A stretch of DNA of 32,211 nt from an uncultured Acetatifactor sp. (GTDB lineage: Bacteria; Bacillota; Clostridia; Lachnospirales; Lachnospiraceae), in the NCBI GenBank assembly GCA_947588205.1, contig CANPYG010000029.1, positions 1 through 32,211 of the forward strand. Reading direction: 5' to 3'. The stretch's first letter is position 1; each line of letters begins with the position of its first letter. Both the position numbers and the translations under genes were made by a program. Shown in pieces: positions 23,583 to 32,156 of this stretch. Under the pieces are notes generated by a model, which did not search any database, had not been told where the DNA came from, and saw only the letters and a list, made by a program, of their open reading frames with translations.

Positions 23583-24731
23583 ATGTGTGGAATGAATAAA
23601 CCCGGCGTTCCTATAAATGGGAAAAAAGGATTCATATGGAGAAAGAAGGGCGGGCGGCTTATGGCCGCCCTGTTGATGCTTGGGATATTATCGGCCTGTT
23701 CCGCGGTGGAAGACGGGCAGGAGGATATGGTGATCCTGGAGCAGGATGAGGAGAAAATATCCTATAACCTCGCAGTAGCCCGTTATGGGGATGTTTTGTT
23801 GACGCAAAACGTAAATGGTGTGTTTGAGGAGCTTGTGGGGGAAGAAGTTTTTTTCCCGGTAGCCGGTAAGCCTGTTTCGAAGGTTTATGTAAGGACTGGG
23901 GATCATGTAAAAAAGGGGCAGCTTCTGGTCGAACTCGCTGATCATGAGCTGATGCGCCAAAAAAAGACTTATGAATATCAGATAGCGCGAAACGAGACGC
24001 TTTTGGGCTATACACAGATAAATGAGGATTATGAGATTTCTGCACTCTGGCTGCAATATTTATATCAATCCGGACAGACTGACAAGGAAATGGAGAATCT
24101 GAAGGACAGGGTAAAGGAGGTCCAGCAGCAGTACCAGTATCTGAGGGAGGATTATCAGGATGCCATCAATCTGAACCAGATGCGTTTAGAGCAGGCAGAA
24201 AAAGAGTTGGCTGAGGATAAGCTTTATGCGGGCGTAAGCGGAACCGTAACCTGGATACAGGATGGACTTGATTTTTCTGTCTCTCAGAAGGACACCGGTA
24301 TCATGAAAATCGGAAATGATGAGGACCGGCTGTTTGTAATTCAAGGAACGAAGTACCTTTCCCTTTTTGAAGACGGGGATTCCTTTGAGGTTGAGGTTAC
24401 GGCCGGGGATTATGCCGGCATTTATCAGCTCGCCCCATACCAGCGGGGGAAGTGGGAGGAAAACGGAACCATGACTTTTTCGTTGGAGGGAGAATACGGA
24501 GTGATTCCTAAGGGCACGTTGGGGAAAATCCTTTTTGTGCTGGATTGCAGGGAGAATGTGCTCAATCTTCCCCTGGCGGCAGTCCACAGAGCGGACGGAA
24601 AGGCTTTTGTCTATTGCCTCCGGGAGGATAATATACGGGAGATGAAATGGGTGGAAACCGGATTATATGGGGATAGCCGTGTGGAGATTATTTCCGGTCT
24701 TGAAGAAGGAGAGAGGGTAGTGCTGAGATGA
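23583..24731 (+). CDS. MacA/HlyD-type adaptor lipoprotein
   Basis: Periplasmic-adaptor-like surface lipoprotein of up to 382 residues. The start is uncertain: ATGs at 23583 and 23592 lack a convincing ribosome site. A hydrophobic stretch ends in the lipobox LSAC (about residue 39). Then come a beta-barrel/lipoyl half (FFPVAGKPVSKVYVRTGDHVKKGQLLVELAD), a helical hairpin (about 125-205), the second lipoyl half (YAGVSGTVTWIQDG) and a C-terminal domain ending VETGLYGDSRVEIISGLEEGERVVLR, typical of RND/MacA adaptors. Its stop overlaps the next start (ATGA), so it is co-translated with the second adaptor. It should work with the FtsX-like permease downstream. Confidence 0.83.
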   Translation: MCGMNKPGVPINGKKGFIWRKKGGRLMAALLMLGILSACSAVEDGQEDMVILEQDEEKISYNLAVARYGDVLLTQNVNGVFEELVGEEVFFPVAGKPVSKVYVRTGDHVKKGQLLVELADHELMRQKKTYEYQIARNETLLGYTQINEDYEISALWLQYLYQSGQTDKEMENLKDRVKEVQQQYQYLREDYQDAINLNQMRLEQAEKELAEDKLYAGVSGTVTWIQDGLDFSVSQKDTGIMKIGNDEDRLFVIQGTKYLSLFEDGDSFEVEVTAGDYAGIYQLAPYQRGKWEENGTMTFSLEGEYGVIPKGTLGKILFVLDCRENVLNLPLAAVHRADGKAFVYCLREDNIREMKWVETGLYGDSRVEIISGLEEGERVVLR

Positions 24732-27058
24732 GCAGGACAATTGTGCAGTGTTGTGTACATAAAAGAAGCAGATATAAGTGTGTACAGGGCTGTATTGCTT
24801 TGGCGGCAGTATTATTTTTCACCGGCTGCGGGGCCGAAACCGATATGTCCGGTCTGCTGGAGGACGAACAGCCCGTAGCCCTGATCCAGCCGGTTGAGGA
24901 AGAGGAGCTTTGGGAGGCCGCTGCTTATAGAAGCCTGTTTGATGCAGAGGTATATCAGGGAAGCATTTATCCGGATATCCAGGAATATTCTTTCCCTATT
25001 GACGTGGTCTTTGACCGTTATGAGGTGATGCAGGGTAATCATGTGAAAAAAGGGGATATATTGGCTTACGCCAATACAGAGTCAATAGACGCCGATATCG
25101 AGTCTCTGGAAGAGCGACTGAAAACAATGGAGGAGCAGCAGAGGAAAAGTAGTGAAAGGCTTGAGGAAGAGCTTTATGAACCGGAGGCGGAGGCAAAGCG
25201 TCTGTATGATATTGTAAAGGCCTATGAGGAAGCAGAGCCGGAAAAATATCATGGAGGAGAAAACGCAGAGGGATCCGTATCAGGGGGAGATGCCGGGGAT
25301 AATGAACCGGAAGGGCAGGAGATATCGAAGGAATACCTTAAGTGGGAAGAAGAGTTTAAAATGTTTGAAGGCCAATATCGTATTTTGGCGCTCCAAAACG
25401 ATACGGCCAGACAGAATTTCGGGCAACAGACCCAGCTCTATGAGCTGGAACATGCTTATATATTGGAGCAGATCAATGATCTGAAGAAGGAAAGGGAGCA
25501 ATATGTCATAAAGGCCGCTATGGACGGTGAAGTCGTAGCGTTAAAATTTCAGGAAGCCGAACGGGTGTCTGCCGAAAACACCGGAAGGCAGGTCACTGTT
25601 CCGCCCCTGGGACCTATTAAGGCCGGAACTGTCCTGTCAAGAGGGACAGCCGTGGCTGCGGTGGGAAGTCAGGGCGGAAAACTGGTGAAAAGCCCTTACA
25701 TCAGGACAAGTTATATGGAGCAGGCACAGGAGGTCTATGCCTATATTAACGGGATACGCTATGAGGTTGCGCATGTAGAGGGCGGAGACGCGAATTATTC
25801 TGTTTTTGAGCTCCTCGGAGAAGGGGAACAGGTTATGGTCGGGGACAGCGTGTTCATCGTTGTGGTAAACCGTTCCAGAAGAAATGTCCTGACAGTTCCT
25901 CAGGATGCCATATCCGGAGAAAACGGGGGATATTCTGTCTATGTAAGGCAGGAAAGCGGATACAGCCAAATCCCCGTCACGGTTGGGATGACCGATGGAG
26001 TATATACGGAAATCCTGTCCGGCTTGTCTCCCGGAGATGAGGTCCTTGTATCGAACGTGACAACGGCGGGTTCTAAGAGGCAGGTCCTTGAAAGCGGATC
26101 TCCGGAATATATCAAGGAATGCGAAGGACAGTTGTTTTTTCCTTCATTTTATTCAGTCCAAAACCCTATCTCCTGCGGAACCGTCTGTTTCGTGGAATAC
26201 AAAGTAAATCTCTATGAAATGGTAAAGGCGGGGGATGTCATCGCTTCCGTGCGCGTGCAGATAGATGACGCGGACCTTATGGAAAAGCAGATGAAGCTGG
26301 ACAGATTGAAGGCACGTCTCGCGGATCTTGCCGCAAAAGGGGAAAAAGAAAATAAGTATACAATTGAACAGCGTCAGGAAGAAATACGGTTACTGGAGGA
26401 AGAATTAGAGGAGATGCGGCAGGCTCTTTCCGTCACTGCGATCACTGCGGAAAAGTCGGGGATAGTGCTCCAACTCATGCCATATGAGAAGGGCGATGTC
26501 CTGCAGGAGGGGGAAGCCATCGCCGAAATCGTGGATGCTGAAGATGCATATGTTATAGTCAGCGGGGCGGAGCAAACAGTTCGATACGGTGAAGAGGGCA
26601 TTTCAGTTTCCTATTATCCGGATTATTATGATGGGAACGCCGCATTAAAAGAAACCAGTGGGACGATTGTAAGTCTTTCCGCAGGGGGGTTGAGTGAAGG
26701 ATTGGATTCAGAATTTGTTCTGTTGAAGATCTCCCCGGAGGATAGGGATGCGGTGATAGATTCCGTCCTTAATATGGGTGAATGGTTGGTGGAAAGTCAA
26801 ATGCTGCCAAACGGGATGATGAGACCCGAAATCATGCTGAGAGGTAATTTTCATGTTATGATGCCGACAGAGGGGGTCAAAAATGTCGTGATGGTGCCGA
26901 GCTCAGCTGTAAAAATGAGGTCTGGGAAGCCTTATGTAATGGTGGTGCAGGAGGATGGCAGCATAGTTGCGCAGAGCTTTATCCCAGGTGGCATCGGCAA
27001 TGGGTATTATTGGGTAATTGACGGGCTGGAGGAAGGAATGGAAATATGCTTGGAATAA
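24728..27058 (+). CDS. tandem (double) HlyD/MacA-type adaptor lipoprotein
   Basis: A 776-residue protein, roughly twice the usual adaptor length, starting in the ATGA overlap with the previous gene. The signal ends in lipobox FTGC (about residue 34). It contains two adaptor modules: module 1 has a lipoyl half around GNHVKKGDILAYANTES, an acidic helical hairpin (about 115-260) with a Gly/Glu-rich insert, a second half (AAMDGEVVALKF), and the C-terminal signature VGMTDGVYTEILSGLSPGDEVLVS (about 418-441). Module 2 repeats the plan from about 460, with a coiled coil (about 535-595), EKSGIVLQLMPYEKGDVLQEGE and a final GNGYYWVIDGLEEGMEICLE. The second ending closely echoes the first. The protein overlaps the FtsX gene by 13 bases. 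An intramolecular adaptor pair of this kind is unusual. Confidence 0.8.
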   Translation: MSRTIVQCCVHKRSRYKCVQGCIALAAVLFFTGCGAETDMSGLLEDEQPVALIQPVEEEELWEAAAYRSLFDAEVYQGSIYPDIQEYSFPIDVVFDRYEVMQGNHVKKGDILAYANTESIDADIESLEERLKTMEEQQRKSSERLEEELYEPEAEAKRLYDIVKAYEEAEPEKYHGGENAEGSVSGGDAGDNEPEGQEISKEYLKWEEEFKMFEGQYRILALQNDTARQNFGQQTQLYELEHAYILEQINDLKKEREQYVIKAAMDGEVVALKFQEAERVSAENTGRQVTVPPLGPIKAGTVLSRGTAVAAVGSQGGKLVKSPYIRTSYMEQAQEVYAYINGIRYEVAHVEGGDANYSVFELLGEGEQVMVGDSVFIVVVNRSRRNVLTVPQDAISGENGGYSVYVRQESGYSQIPVTVGMTDGVYTEILSGLSPGDEVLVSNVTTAGSKRQVLESGSPEYIKECEGQLFFPSFYSVQNPISCGTVCFVEYKVNLYEMVKAGDVIASVRVQIDDADLMEKQMKLDRLKARLADLAAKGEKENKYTIEQRQEEIRLLEEELEEMRQALSVTAITAEKSGIVLQLMPYEKGDVLQEGEAIAEIVDAEDAYVIVSGAEQTVRYGEEGISVSYYPDYYDGNAALKETSGTIVSLSAGGLSEGLDSEFVLLKISPEDRDAVIDSVLNMGEWLVESQMLPNGMMRPEIMLRGNFHVMMPTEGVKNVVMVPSSAVKMRSGKPYVMVVQEDGSIVAQSFIPGGIGNGYYWVIDGLEEGMEICLE

Positions 27059-29853
27059 TGTTGCGGAAGGTCTGGAATAAAAAATGGTTCAGTATCTGCC
27101 AGCTGGTAGGGGTTATTTTTCTGGTAGCAACGGTCGTCAGCTTTCCCATGTATCAAACGGCTATTTTTAACAGGATGCTGACTGATGAATTTGATCTGGC
27201 GTACAGCCGGACAGGAGAATGGCCTGCCGTTAATTCCCTGTCGTATACTGCCCGCCGGGAGGCGGAAGGGGAAACCATTAAGAAGATAGAAGGCTATGTT
27301 GAAAATCTGCATGGACAGCTGGGGGTAACGCAGAAGGAAATTCTTTTCTATTATGTAACCGGCAAGATGGACGCTTATTCTCAACTGAACAGGGATGATG
27401 TAGATGTGCTTCCCCTCAGGCTTTCCTTTCTGTCTGATATGCAGGACCACATTTCTATTTTGGCAGGAACAATGTATTCTGATACGGGAATCAGCCCTGA
27501 TGGATATGTAGAAGCATTAATCAGTCAGGAATGCATGATCAATTCGGCTTTGTTACTGGGAGAGACGATTGAATTCCCTACCCTGCATAATCCGGAGGGT
27601 GAGACGCTTCGTATACGTATTGTTGGAGTATTTGATGCGAAGGAAAAAAAAGACCTGTATTGGCAGGTTTCTCCTGATGAACTGACGAATAACTGCATGA
27701 TCAGGGAGGAAATATATCGGGAATATTTTATCGGGGAGCAATCCAAGGATATGACGCTGGTAGTCAACTATTATCCAATGTGGGAATATGGGGACTTGAA
27801 AGCGGAGGATGTTCCAGGGCTGTATCAAGAAACGAAATATATGCTGGAGAGAGGACCTTATAGTAAATATTTTGAGGAGGCCGGATATGTATCTGTTTTG
27901 GAGGATTATATGCGGAAAAAGTCCAGAATAGAAGCTGTTCTGTTTCTTTTGCAGGTGCCGGTCTGGATCCTTTTGGGAGCCTTTTTGTTTATGATTTCAA
28001 CCCAGGTATATGATATTGAACGGAATGAAATATCTGTGACTAAGAGTAGGGGCGGTTCAGGCGTCCAGATTTTCCTGCTGTACTTCTATCAAAGCATTTT
28101 TATTGCTGCCCTGGGGGCAGCATGCGGGCTGCCCCTTGGCGGGGTATTTGCACGTCTCCTTGGGGCGACTGACAGCTTCCTTGAATGGAATCTTGACAGA
28201 AGACTGGAGGTGGCGGTCACTCTGGACACAATCTGGTACCTTTTGGCCGCAATGGCAGGGTGTATCCTCATCATGGCCCTGCCTGCCGTGAGACACAGCA
28301 GGCTTTCTATCGTTCATTTAAAGCATGAGAAAGCAACCGTAAAATGGTCCTGGTGGGAGGTTTGCTTCCTGGATGTGATTTTGCTTGGGATCGGCTTATA
28401 TGGATATTTTACCTATGCGCAAAAAGAAACGGAGATTGCGGAAAGCGCTTTGATGGGCGCCAGGATGGATCCTCTGTTATACATCAGCTCTTCCCTGTTT
28501 ATTGTAGGTGCGGGGCTTTTGCTGGTACGCCTGCAGCCTCTTATTGTCAGGCTTCTGTACTTTGTCGGAAGAGTGATATGGGGGCCGGCGGCATATATTT
28601 CCTTTATGGAAAATCGGAAAAACGGAAGAAAACAGCAGTTTATCATCCTTTTTCTTATTATATCGATTTCACTTGGAATGTATCATTCCACCGCCGCGAG
28701 AACCATTTTGCAGAACGCGAAGGAAAATGTTTCTTACCTGGATGGTGCGGATATCATTGTCAAAGAAGTCTGGAGCAATAATTCCTCCATCAGTTATGAG
28801 GGGATTTCAGCCAGACTGGAATATTATGAGCCTGATTTTGATAAGTATGCATCTTTTCCTGGCGCGGCCTCATATACCAGGGTTGTTTATGATGAAGCCT
28901 CCAGGATATCCAGTGGAAAAGGGAGTATGCAGGCGATTACGCTCATGGGAATCCATACGTTTCAGTTCGGCCAGATTACTTCATTGCCCAGAAGGCTTCT
29001 GGAGAAACAATATAATGAATATTTGAACGAGCTGGCGGCTTCTCCCAAAGGCGCGTTGGTATCAAGAAATTTTTGCGAAATTTTAGGATATGAGATTGGG
29101 GATAAAATCAATATTGTAAATGGTGATAATCAGTCTGTAACCTGCGATATCTTAGATTTTTTTGATTATTGGCCGGGCTATATGAGTTCAACCATAGAAT
29201 TAAATCCAAATGGAAGTACGGATACAGTGCCCAAATATCTGGTGGTTGCCAATATTGCCCAGTTGACAAAGGGCTGGGGAAAAGTGCCGTATGAGATATG
29301 GATTTCCATGCAGGAAGAAAATGTACATAATACAAGCCAGTGGTTTCAGGAGCAGAATGTCCACCTGGAAAAATTTGTTGACAGGAACGCGGATATTGAA
29401 GCGGTCGCGGAAGATCCCCTCTTACAGGGAACGAATGGAATTTTAACAATTGGATTTTTGATCACAATGCTTTTGTGTTCGGTCGGTTACCTGATTTACT
29501 GGATTCTCTCTATTAAATCAAGGGAATTAATTTTTGGCGTTTTGCGCGCGGAAGGGATGCATCGCGGGGAGATCTATTGTCTGCTTTTGCTCGAGCAATT
29601 ATTCTGCGGAGGATTTGCAATATTATCGGGAACGCTGGTGGGTATTTTCTCTTCCAGGATGTTCGTGCCGATTCTTCAGGTAGCGTATGCTGCGTCCAAC
29701 CAGGCGCTTCCAATGCATTTGATCACGAGGCAGCAGGATATGATAAAGCTGTACAGCATTATTGGCGTACTGCTCCTGGTGAGTCTTGGTATATTGATGG
29801 CAATGGTGCGGAGGCTGAATGTGGCAAAGGCATTAAAGCTTGGGGAAGAATAG
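27046..29853 (+). CDS. large FtsX-family ABC permease, partner of the adaptors
   Basis: A 935-residue membrane protein with two FtsX-type halves. A helix at about 16-36 is followed by a large extracellular domain (about 40-300), three to four helices (about 300-415, including VPVWILLGAFLFMIS and SIFIAALGAACGLPLGG), two helices near 436-500, a helix at about 530-548 and a second extracellular domain (about 550-800), then three C-terminal helices (ILTIGFLITMLLCSVGYLIYW, ILSGTLVGIFSS, IIGVLLLVSLGILMAMV). It starts inside the tandem adaptor gene, so the three genes form a unit. FtsX permeases need a LolD/MacB-like ATPase, but none follows: the next gene belongs to a toxin-antitoxin unit. Likely role is mechanotransmission or export of a lipid or peptide; the substrate is unknown. 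Confidence 0.85.
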   Translation: MLGIMLRKVWNKKWFSICQLVGVIFLVATVVSFPMYQTAIFNRMLTDEFDLAYSRTGEWPAVNSLSYTARREAEGETIKKIEGYVENLHGQLGVTQKEILFYYVTGKMDAYSQLNRDDVDVLPLRLSFLSDMQDHISILAGTMYSDTGISPDGYVEALISQECMINSALLLGETIEFPTLHNPEGETLRIRIVGVFDAKEKKDLYWQVSPDELTNNCMIREEIYREYFIGEQSKDMTLVVNYYPMWEYGDLKAEDVPGLYQETKYMLERGPYSKYFEEAGYVSVLEDYMRKKSRIEAVLFLLQVPVWILLGAFLFMISTQVYDIERNEISVTKSRGGSGVQIFLLYFYQSIFIAALGAACGLPLGGVFARLLGATDSFLEWNLDRRLEVAVTLDTIWYLLAAMAGCILIMALPAVRHSRLSIVHLKHEKATVKWSWWEVCFLDVILLGIGLYGYFTYAQKETEIAESALMGARMDPLLYISSSLFIVGAGLLLVRLQPLIVRLLYFVGRVIWGPAAYISFMENRKNGRKQQFIILFLIISISLGMYHSTAARTILQNAKENVSYLDGADIIVKEVWSNNSSISYEGISARLEYYEPDFDKYASFPGAASYTRVVYDEASRISSGKGSMQAITLMGIHTFQFGQITSLPRRLLEKQYNEYLNELAASPKGALVSRNFCEILGYEIGDKINIVNGDNQSVTCDILDFFDYWPGYMSSTIELNPNGSTDTVPKYLVVANIAQLTKGWGKVPYEIWISMQEENVHNTSQWFQEQNVHLEKFVDRNADIEAVAEDPLLQGTNGILTIGFLITMLLCSVGYLIYWILSIKSRELIFGVLRAEGMHRGEIYCLLLLEQLFCGGFAILSGTLVGIFSSRMFVPILQVAYAASNQALPMHLITRQQDMIKLYSIIGVLLLVSLGILMAMVRRLNVAKALKLGEE

Positions 29854-29877
29854 CAGACATTTCTTTTTACAGGCTGA

Positions 29878-29905
29878 TATTGGCTGATTTTCTGCGTTAT
29901 TTTTG
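29878..29905 (+). repeat. left direct repeat bracketing the AbiE module
   Basis: TATTGGCTGATTTTCTGCGT at 29878-29897 is identical to 32029-32048; adding 8 bases gives 26 of 28 matches (29878-29905 with 32029-32056). It starts 25 bases after the FtsX stop codon and lies outside the AbiE promoter. Such a match over 2.1 kb is not expected by chance and suggests an insertion or recombination boundary. Confidence 0.85.
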
Positions 29906-29943
29906 TCTGAGAAAAATTGTAAATAATATGATGTAAATTTGTA

Positions 29944-29972
29944 TTGACAGCCGAAGTTTCACAGAATATAAT
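29944..29972 (+). promoter_or_regulatory. consensus sigma-A promoter of the AbiE operon
   Basis: TTGACA (29944-29949), a 17-base spacer and TATAAT (29967-29972) match the consensus at every hexamer position. The spacer contains GTTTCAC (29956-29962), a half-site of the operator-like dyad that follows. A promoter this strong implies repression, fitting an autoregulated toxin-antitoxin unit. Confidence 0.88.
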
Positions 29973-29974
29973 AA

Positions 29975-29993
29975 TTTCACCGAGTTGGTGAAA
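29975..29993. promoter_or_regulatory. operator-like palindrome at the AbiE promoter
   Basis: TTTCACC (29975-29981) and GGTGAAA (29987-29993) are perfect arms around GAGTT, covering the predicted transcription start. Further half-sites are GTTTCAC (29956-29962) between -35 and -10, and GGTGAAA (30026-30032) over the ribosome binding region. AbiEi-type antitoxins are known to bind inverted repeats in their own promoter. Confidence 0.75.
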
Positions 29994-30036
29994 CACGGGA
30001 AAACAATGAAACAGATTGACGAGACGGTGAAAAATA

Positions 30037-31119
30037 ATGAAACATAATCTGATGGAAACACAATATGAACAATTGGCAAGAGAACAGTTTTGCAGGGTCA
30101 TGAATGACATCCCTTTTGTTTCTGATATGGAAATAATACCCATCGGTTTACAAAGGGGATTTGGGGATTTTCATGTAATTGTTCATTTTACGGATGGGGA
30201 AAAACCTGCCCGATTTTGTATAGAGGTCAAATCGAATGGGGAAAGGCGGTTCGCAAATTTATTCATGCTGGCGGCGGAACAGCATAATGATGACGCCTGT
30301 TATGTTTTTATGGCGCCTTATATATCGGAGGAATCCGCCGTAATCTTAAAAAAAGGAGGATTCAGTTACATGGATCTGTCTGGTAACTGTTATATTTTTA
30401 CCAGAAGGATTTTTCTATATGTGAGCGGCCAGGAAAATAAGTTTGTCATAAAAAGGGAAAAGAAAAATTATCTGTCGAAGTCCTCCGGCGCAGCCTCTGC
30501 GATTATGCGCACGATGCTCAATGCACCACAAAAACAGTGGCAGGTAATCACTTTGGCAAAAGAAACCGGAAAAGCGATTGGCACGGTATCTAATGTGAAA
30601 AACTTCTTGAACGACAGAGGATGGATAAGGGAGGAAACGAATGGGTTTCAGCCGCAGAATATCAGGGAATTGTTATACGCATGGGCTAAGGATTACCATA
30701 AAAAGGATGCACGTACCTATGAATTCTATACGCTTGACTCTATAGCGGAATTGGAGCAAAAAATCGCAAAATGGAGCGTTGCCCATGATAATGGGGCGTT
30801 GCTTGGAGGTTTTTGTGCAGCAGCGCGATATGCGCCGACTGTGCGGTATAGAAAGGCAGACGTGTATGTGGAGCCGCAATTTTTTAATGAATTCGTAAAG
30901 GATCTGGATTTGCAGGCAGTGAGCTCAGGCGGGAATGTGGTTATAACGATTCCTCATGATGGAACTCCTTGTATGTATCCGAGATCACTCCAGGAATCGC
31001 TTGTCACATCACCTGTGCAGACCGTTATAGACCTGCTTGGGGAGGCGGGAAGAGGAGAAGAGGCGGCGGATGCCGTTATCCTGAAAGAATATCCGGAGGA
31101 CCGCTATGATAAGGGATGA
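30037..31119 (+). CDS. AbiEi-type antitoxin/regulator with nuclease-like N-terminal region
   Basis: A 360-residue protein, longer than classical AbiEi antitoxins of about 200. Residues 1-135 have the layout of a restriction-endonuclease-like fold, with D44 in GFGDFHVIV and E63/K65 in CIEVKS, i.e. a D-x18-ExK pattern, followed by APYISEESAVILKKGGFSYM and DLSGNCYI. Residues about 150-205 are a winged helix (WQVITLAKETGKAIGTVSNV, FLNDRGWI). Residues 230-345 match the AbiEi C-terminal half (ALLGGFCAAARYAP, TSPVQTVIDLL). The start has only a weak site (GGTGA) that overlaps an operator half-site. It overlaps the toxin gene by 14 bases. Antitoxin and promoter repressor is the likely role; nuclease activity is only a structural suspicion. 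Confidence 0.8.
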   Translation: MKHNLMETQYEQLAREQFCRVMNDIPFVSDMEIIPIGLQRGFGDFHVIVHFTDGEKPARFCIEVKSNGERRFANLFMLAAEQHNDDACYVFMAPYISEESAVILKKGGFSYMDLSGNCYIFTRRIFLYVSGQENKFVIKREKKNYLSKSSGAASAIMRTMLNAPQKQWQVITLAKETGKAIGTVSNVKNFLNDRGWIREETNGFQPQNIRELLYAWAKDYHKKDARTYEFYTLDSIAELEQKIAKWSVAHDNGALLGGFCAAARYAPTVRYRKADVYVEPQFFNEFVKDLDLQAVSSGGNVVITIPHDGTPCMYPRSLQESLVTSPVQTVIDLLGEAGRGEEAADAVILKEYPEDRYDKG

Positions 31120-31945
31120 AAAATTGAAACAGGCAGTAGACTATTCAGAGGGACAGAAGACGGCTGCATATTCGATATTGGGGGAAATCGTAAATTTATT
31201 GGGCGAATTCTCGGATAATATGAGAATCATTGGCGGTTGGGTTCCCACGCTTTTATACCCGGATAGCGATCATATTGGTTCCATAGATGTTGACGTGCTT
31301 TTAAATCAGCTGCGGATCAAAAAAGCGGAGAGCTATATGACGATTAGACGGATTCTGGAGAAAAACGGATATAAAAGACATCCGGAAAAATATTTCACTT
31401 TTGTAAAAACGGTTATGGTTCAAGGAATTGCCTATGATGTAGACGTGGATTTTTTATCTGGGAAATATGGAGGGGATGGCGAGCATGTAAGTAAACATGT
31501 GGATGGCATTAAAACCTTACCTGCAACGGGAGGAAATTTTGCGTTTGAATTTCCTCCGACAGATGTACTGATAGAATTCACTCGTCCAGATGGAGCATTG
31601 GATAAAGGGCATGTAAATGTTATTTCAGTGGTGCCTTATCTTGTTATGAAAGCAGCGGCGCTCGGCAGGGGTAAACCCAAAGACGCTTATGACATATATT
31701 GTACGATTGATAACTACATAGGGGGTGTAAGAGCGCTTGCGCATGAATTTATGCCATATGCTGAGAAAGACATTGTTCAAACTATGTGCCGGAAGCTGAA
31801 TGAAAAGTTTGCTTCAGTCCAGCATGCCGGACCTGCGGATGTGGCTGCTTTTATGGGAATAACGGATGAGGAAGAGGCTATGCGTGTTAAACAGGACGCT
31901 TTTCAAAAGGTTCATTATCTGGTAAGTAAGTTGAAAATGAACTAG
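31106..31945 (+). CDS. AbiEii-type nucleotidyltransferase toxin
   Basis: Toxin half of a type IV toxin-antitoxin pair, 279 residues. The polymerase-beta-like nucleotidyltransferase motif is visible as RIIGGWVPTLLYP followed by HIGSIDVDVLL (D61, D63), with a third acidic strand YDVDVDFLSG (D111-D115). The AbiEii helix KAAALGRGKPKDAYDIYCTI is also present. AbiEii-type enzymes transfer nucleotides to an RNA or protein target and arrest growth; the target of this one is not known. The ATG lies inside the end of the antitoxin gene, with GGAGGA 5 bases upstream, a normal coupling. All catalytic positions seem intact, so the toxin should be active. Confidence 0.84.
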   Translation: MIRDEKLKQAVDYSEGQKTAAYSILGEIVNLLGEFSDNMRIIGGWVPTLLYPDSDHIGSIDVDVLLNQLRIKKAESYMTIRRILEKNGYKRHPEKYFTFVKTVMVQGIAYDVDVDFLSGKYGGDGEHVSKHVDGIKTLPATGGNFAFEFPPTDVLIEFTRPDGALDKGHVNVISVVPYLVMKAAALGRGKPKDAYDIYCTIDNYIGGVRALAHEFMPYAEKDIVQTMCRKLNEKFASVQHAGPADVAAFMGITDEEEAMRVKQDAFQKVHYLVSKLKMN

Positions 31946-32028
31946 ATCAATGAGTAGGAGTGCTGTGGGTCGCCGTGTTCCGCTTTTCTTCTTACGAGAG
32001 CAGCGGATATTAAATTTTCATTCGAAAT

Positions 32029-32056
32029 TATTGGCTGATTTTCTGCGTAAATTTTG
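32029..32056 (+). repeat. right direct repeat bracketing the AbiE module
   Basis: Identical over 20 bases to 29878-29897 and 26 of 28 overall. It lies 83 bases after the toxin stop codon. Recombination between the two copies would remove exactly the promoter, both genes and their short 3' end (about 2.15 kb). Confidence 0.85.
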
Positions 32057-32120
32057 CCCCATTTTTAAAAATTAACTGTGTCAAGCATTTTTGAAAATGT
32101 CTCAAAAAATCAAAAACATT

Positions 32121-32156
32121 AGCACCGTTTATTGAATGCGGTGCTTCTGTTATTTT
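32121..32156 (+). terminator. intrinsic terminator downstream of the AbiE module
   Basis: AGCACCG (32121-32127) pairs with CGGTGCT (32139-32145) around an 11-base loop, followed by TCTGTTATTTTT. It is outside the right direct repeat, so it may have belonged to the pre-insertion locus, perhaps serving the FtsX operon. Confidence 0.7.

Noticed and set aside
30037-31945. Restriction-modification system
   Set aside because: The N-terminal D...ExK pattern prompted this, but no methyltransferase motifs occur nearby and the partner is a clear AbiEii-type nucleotidyltransferase.
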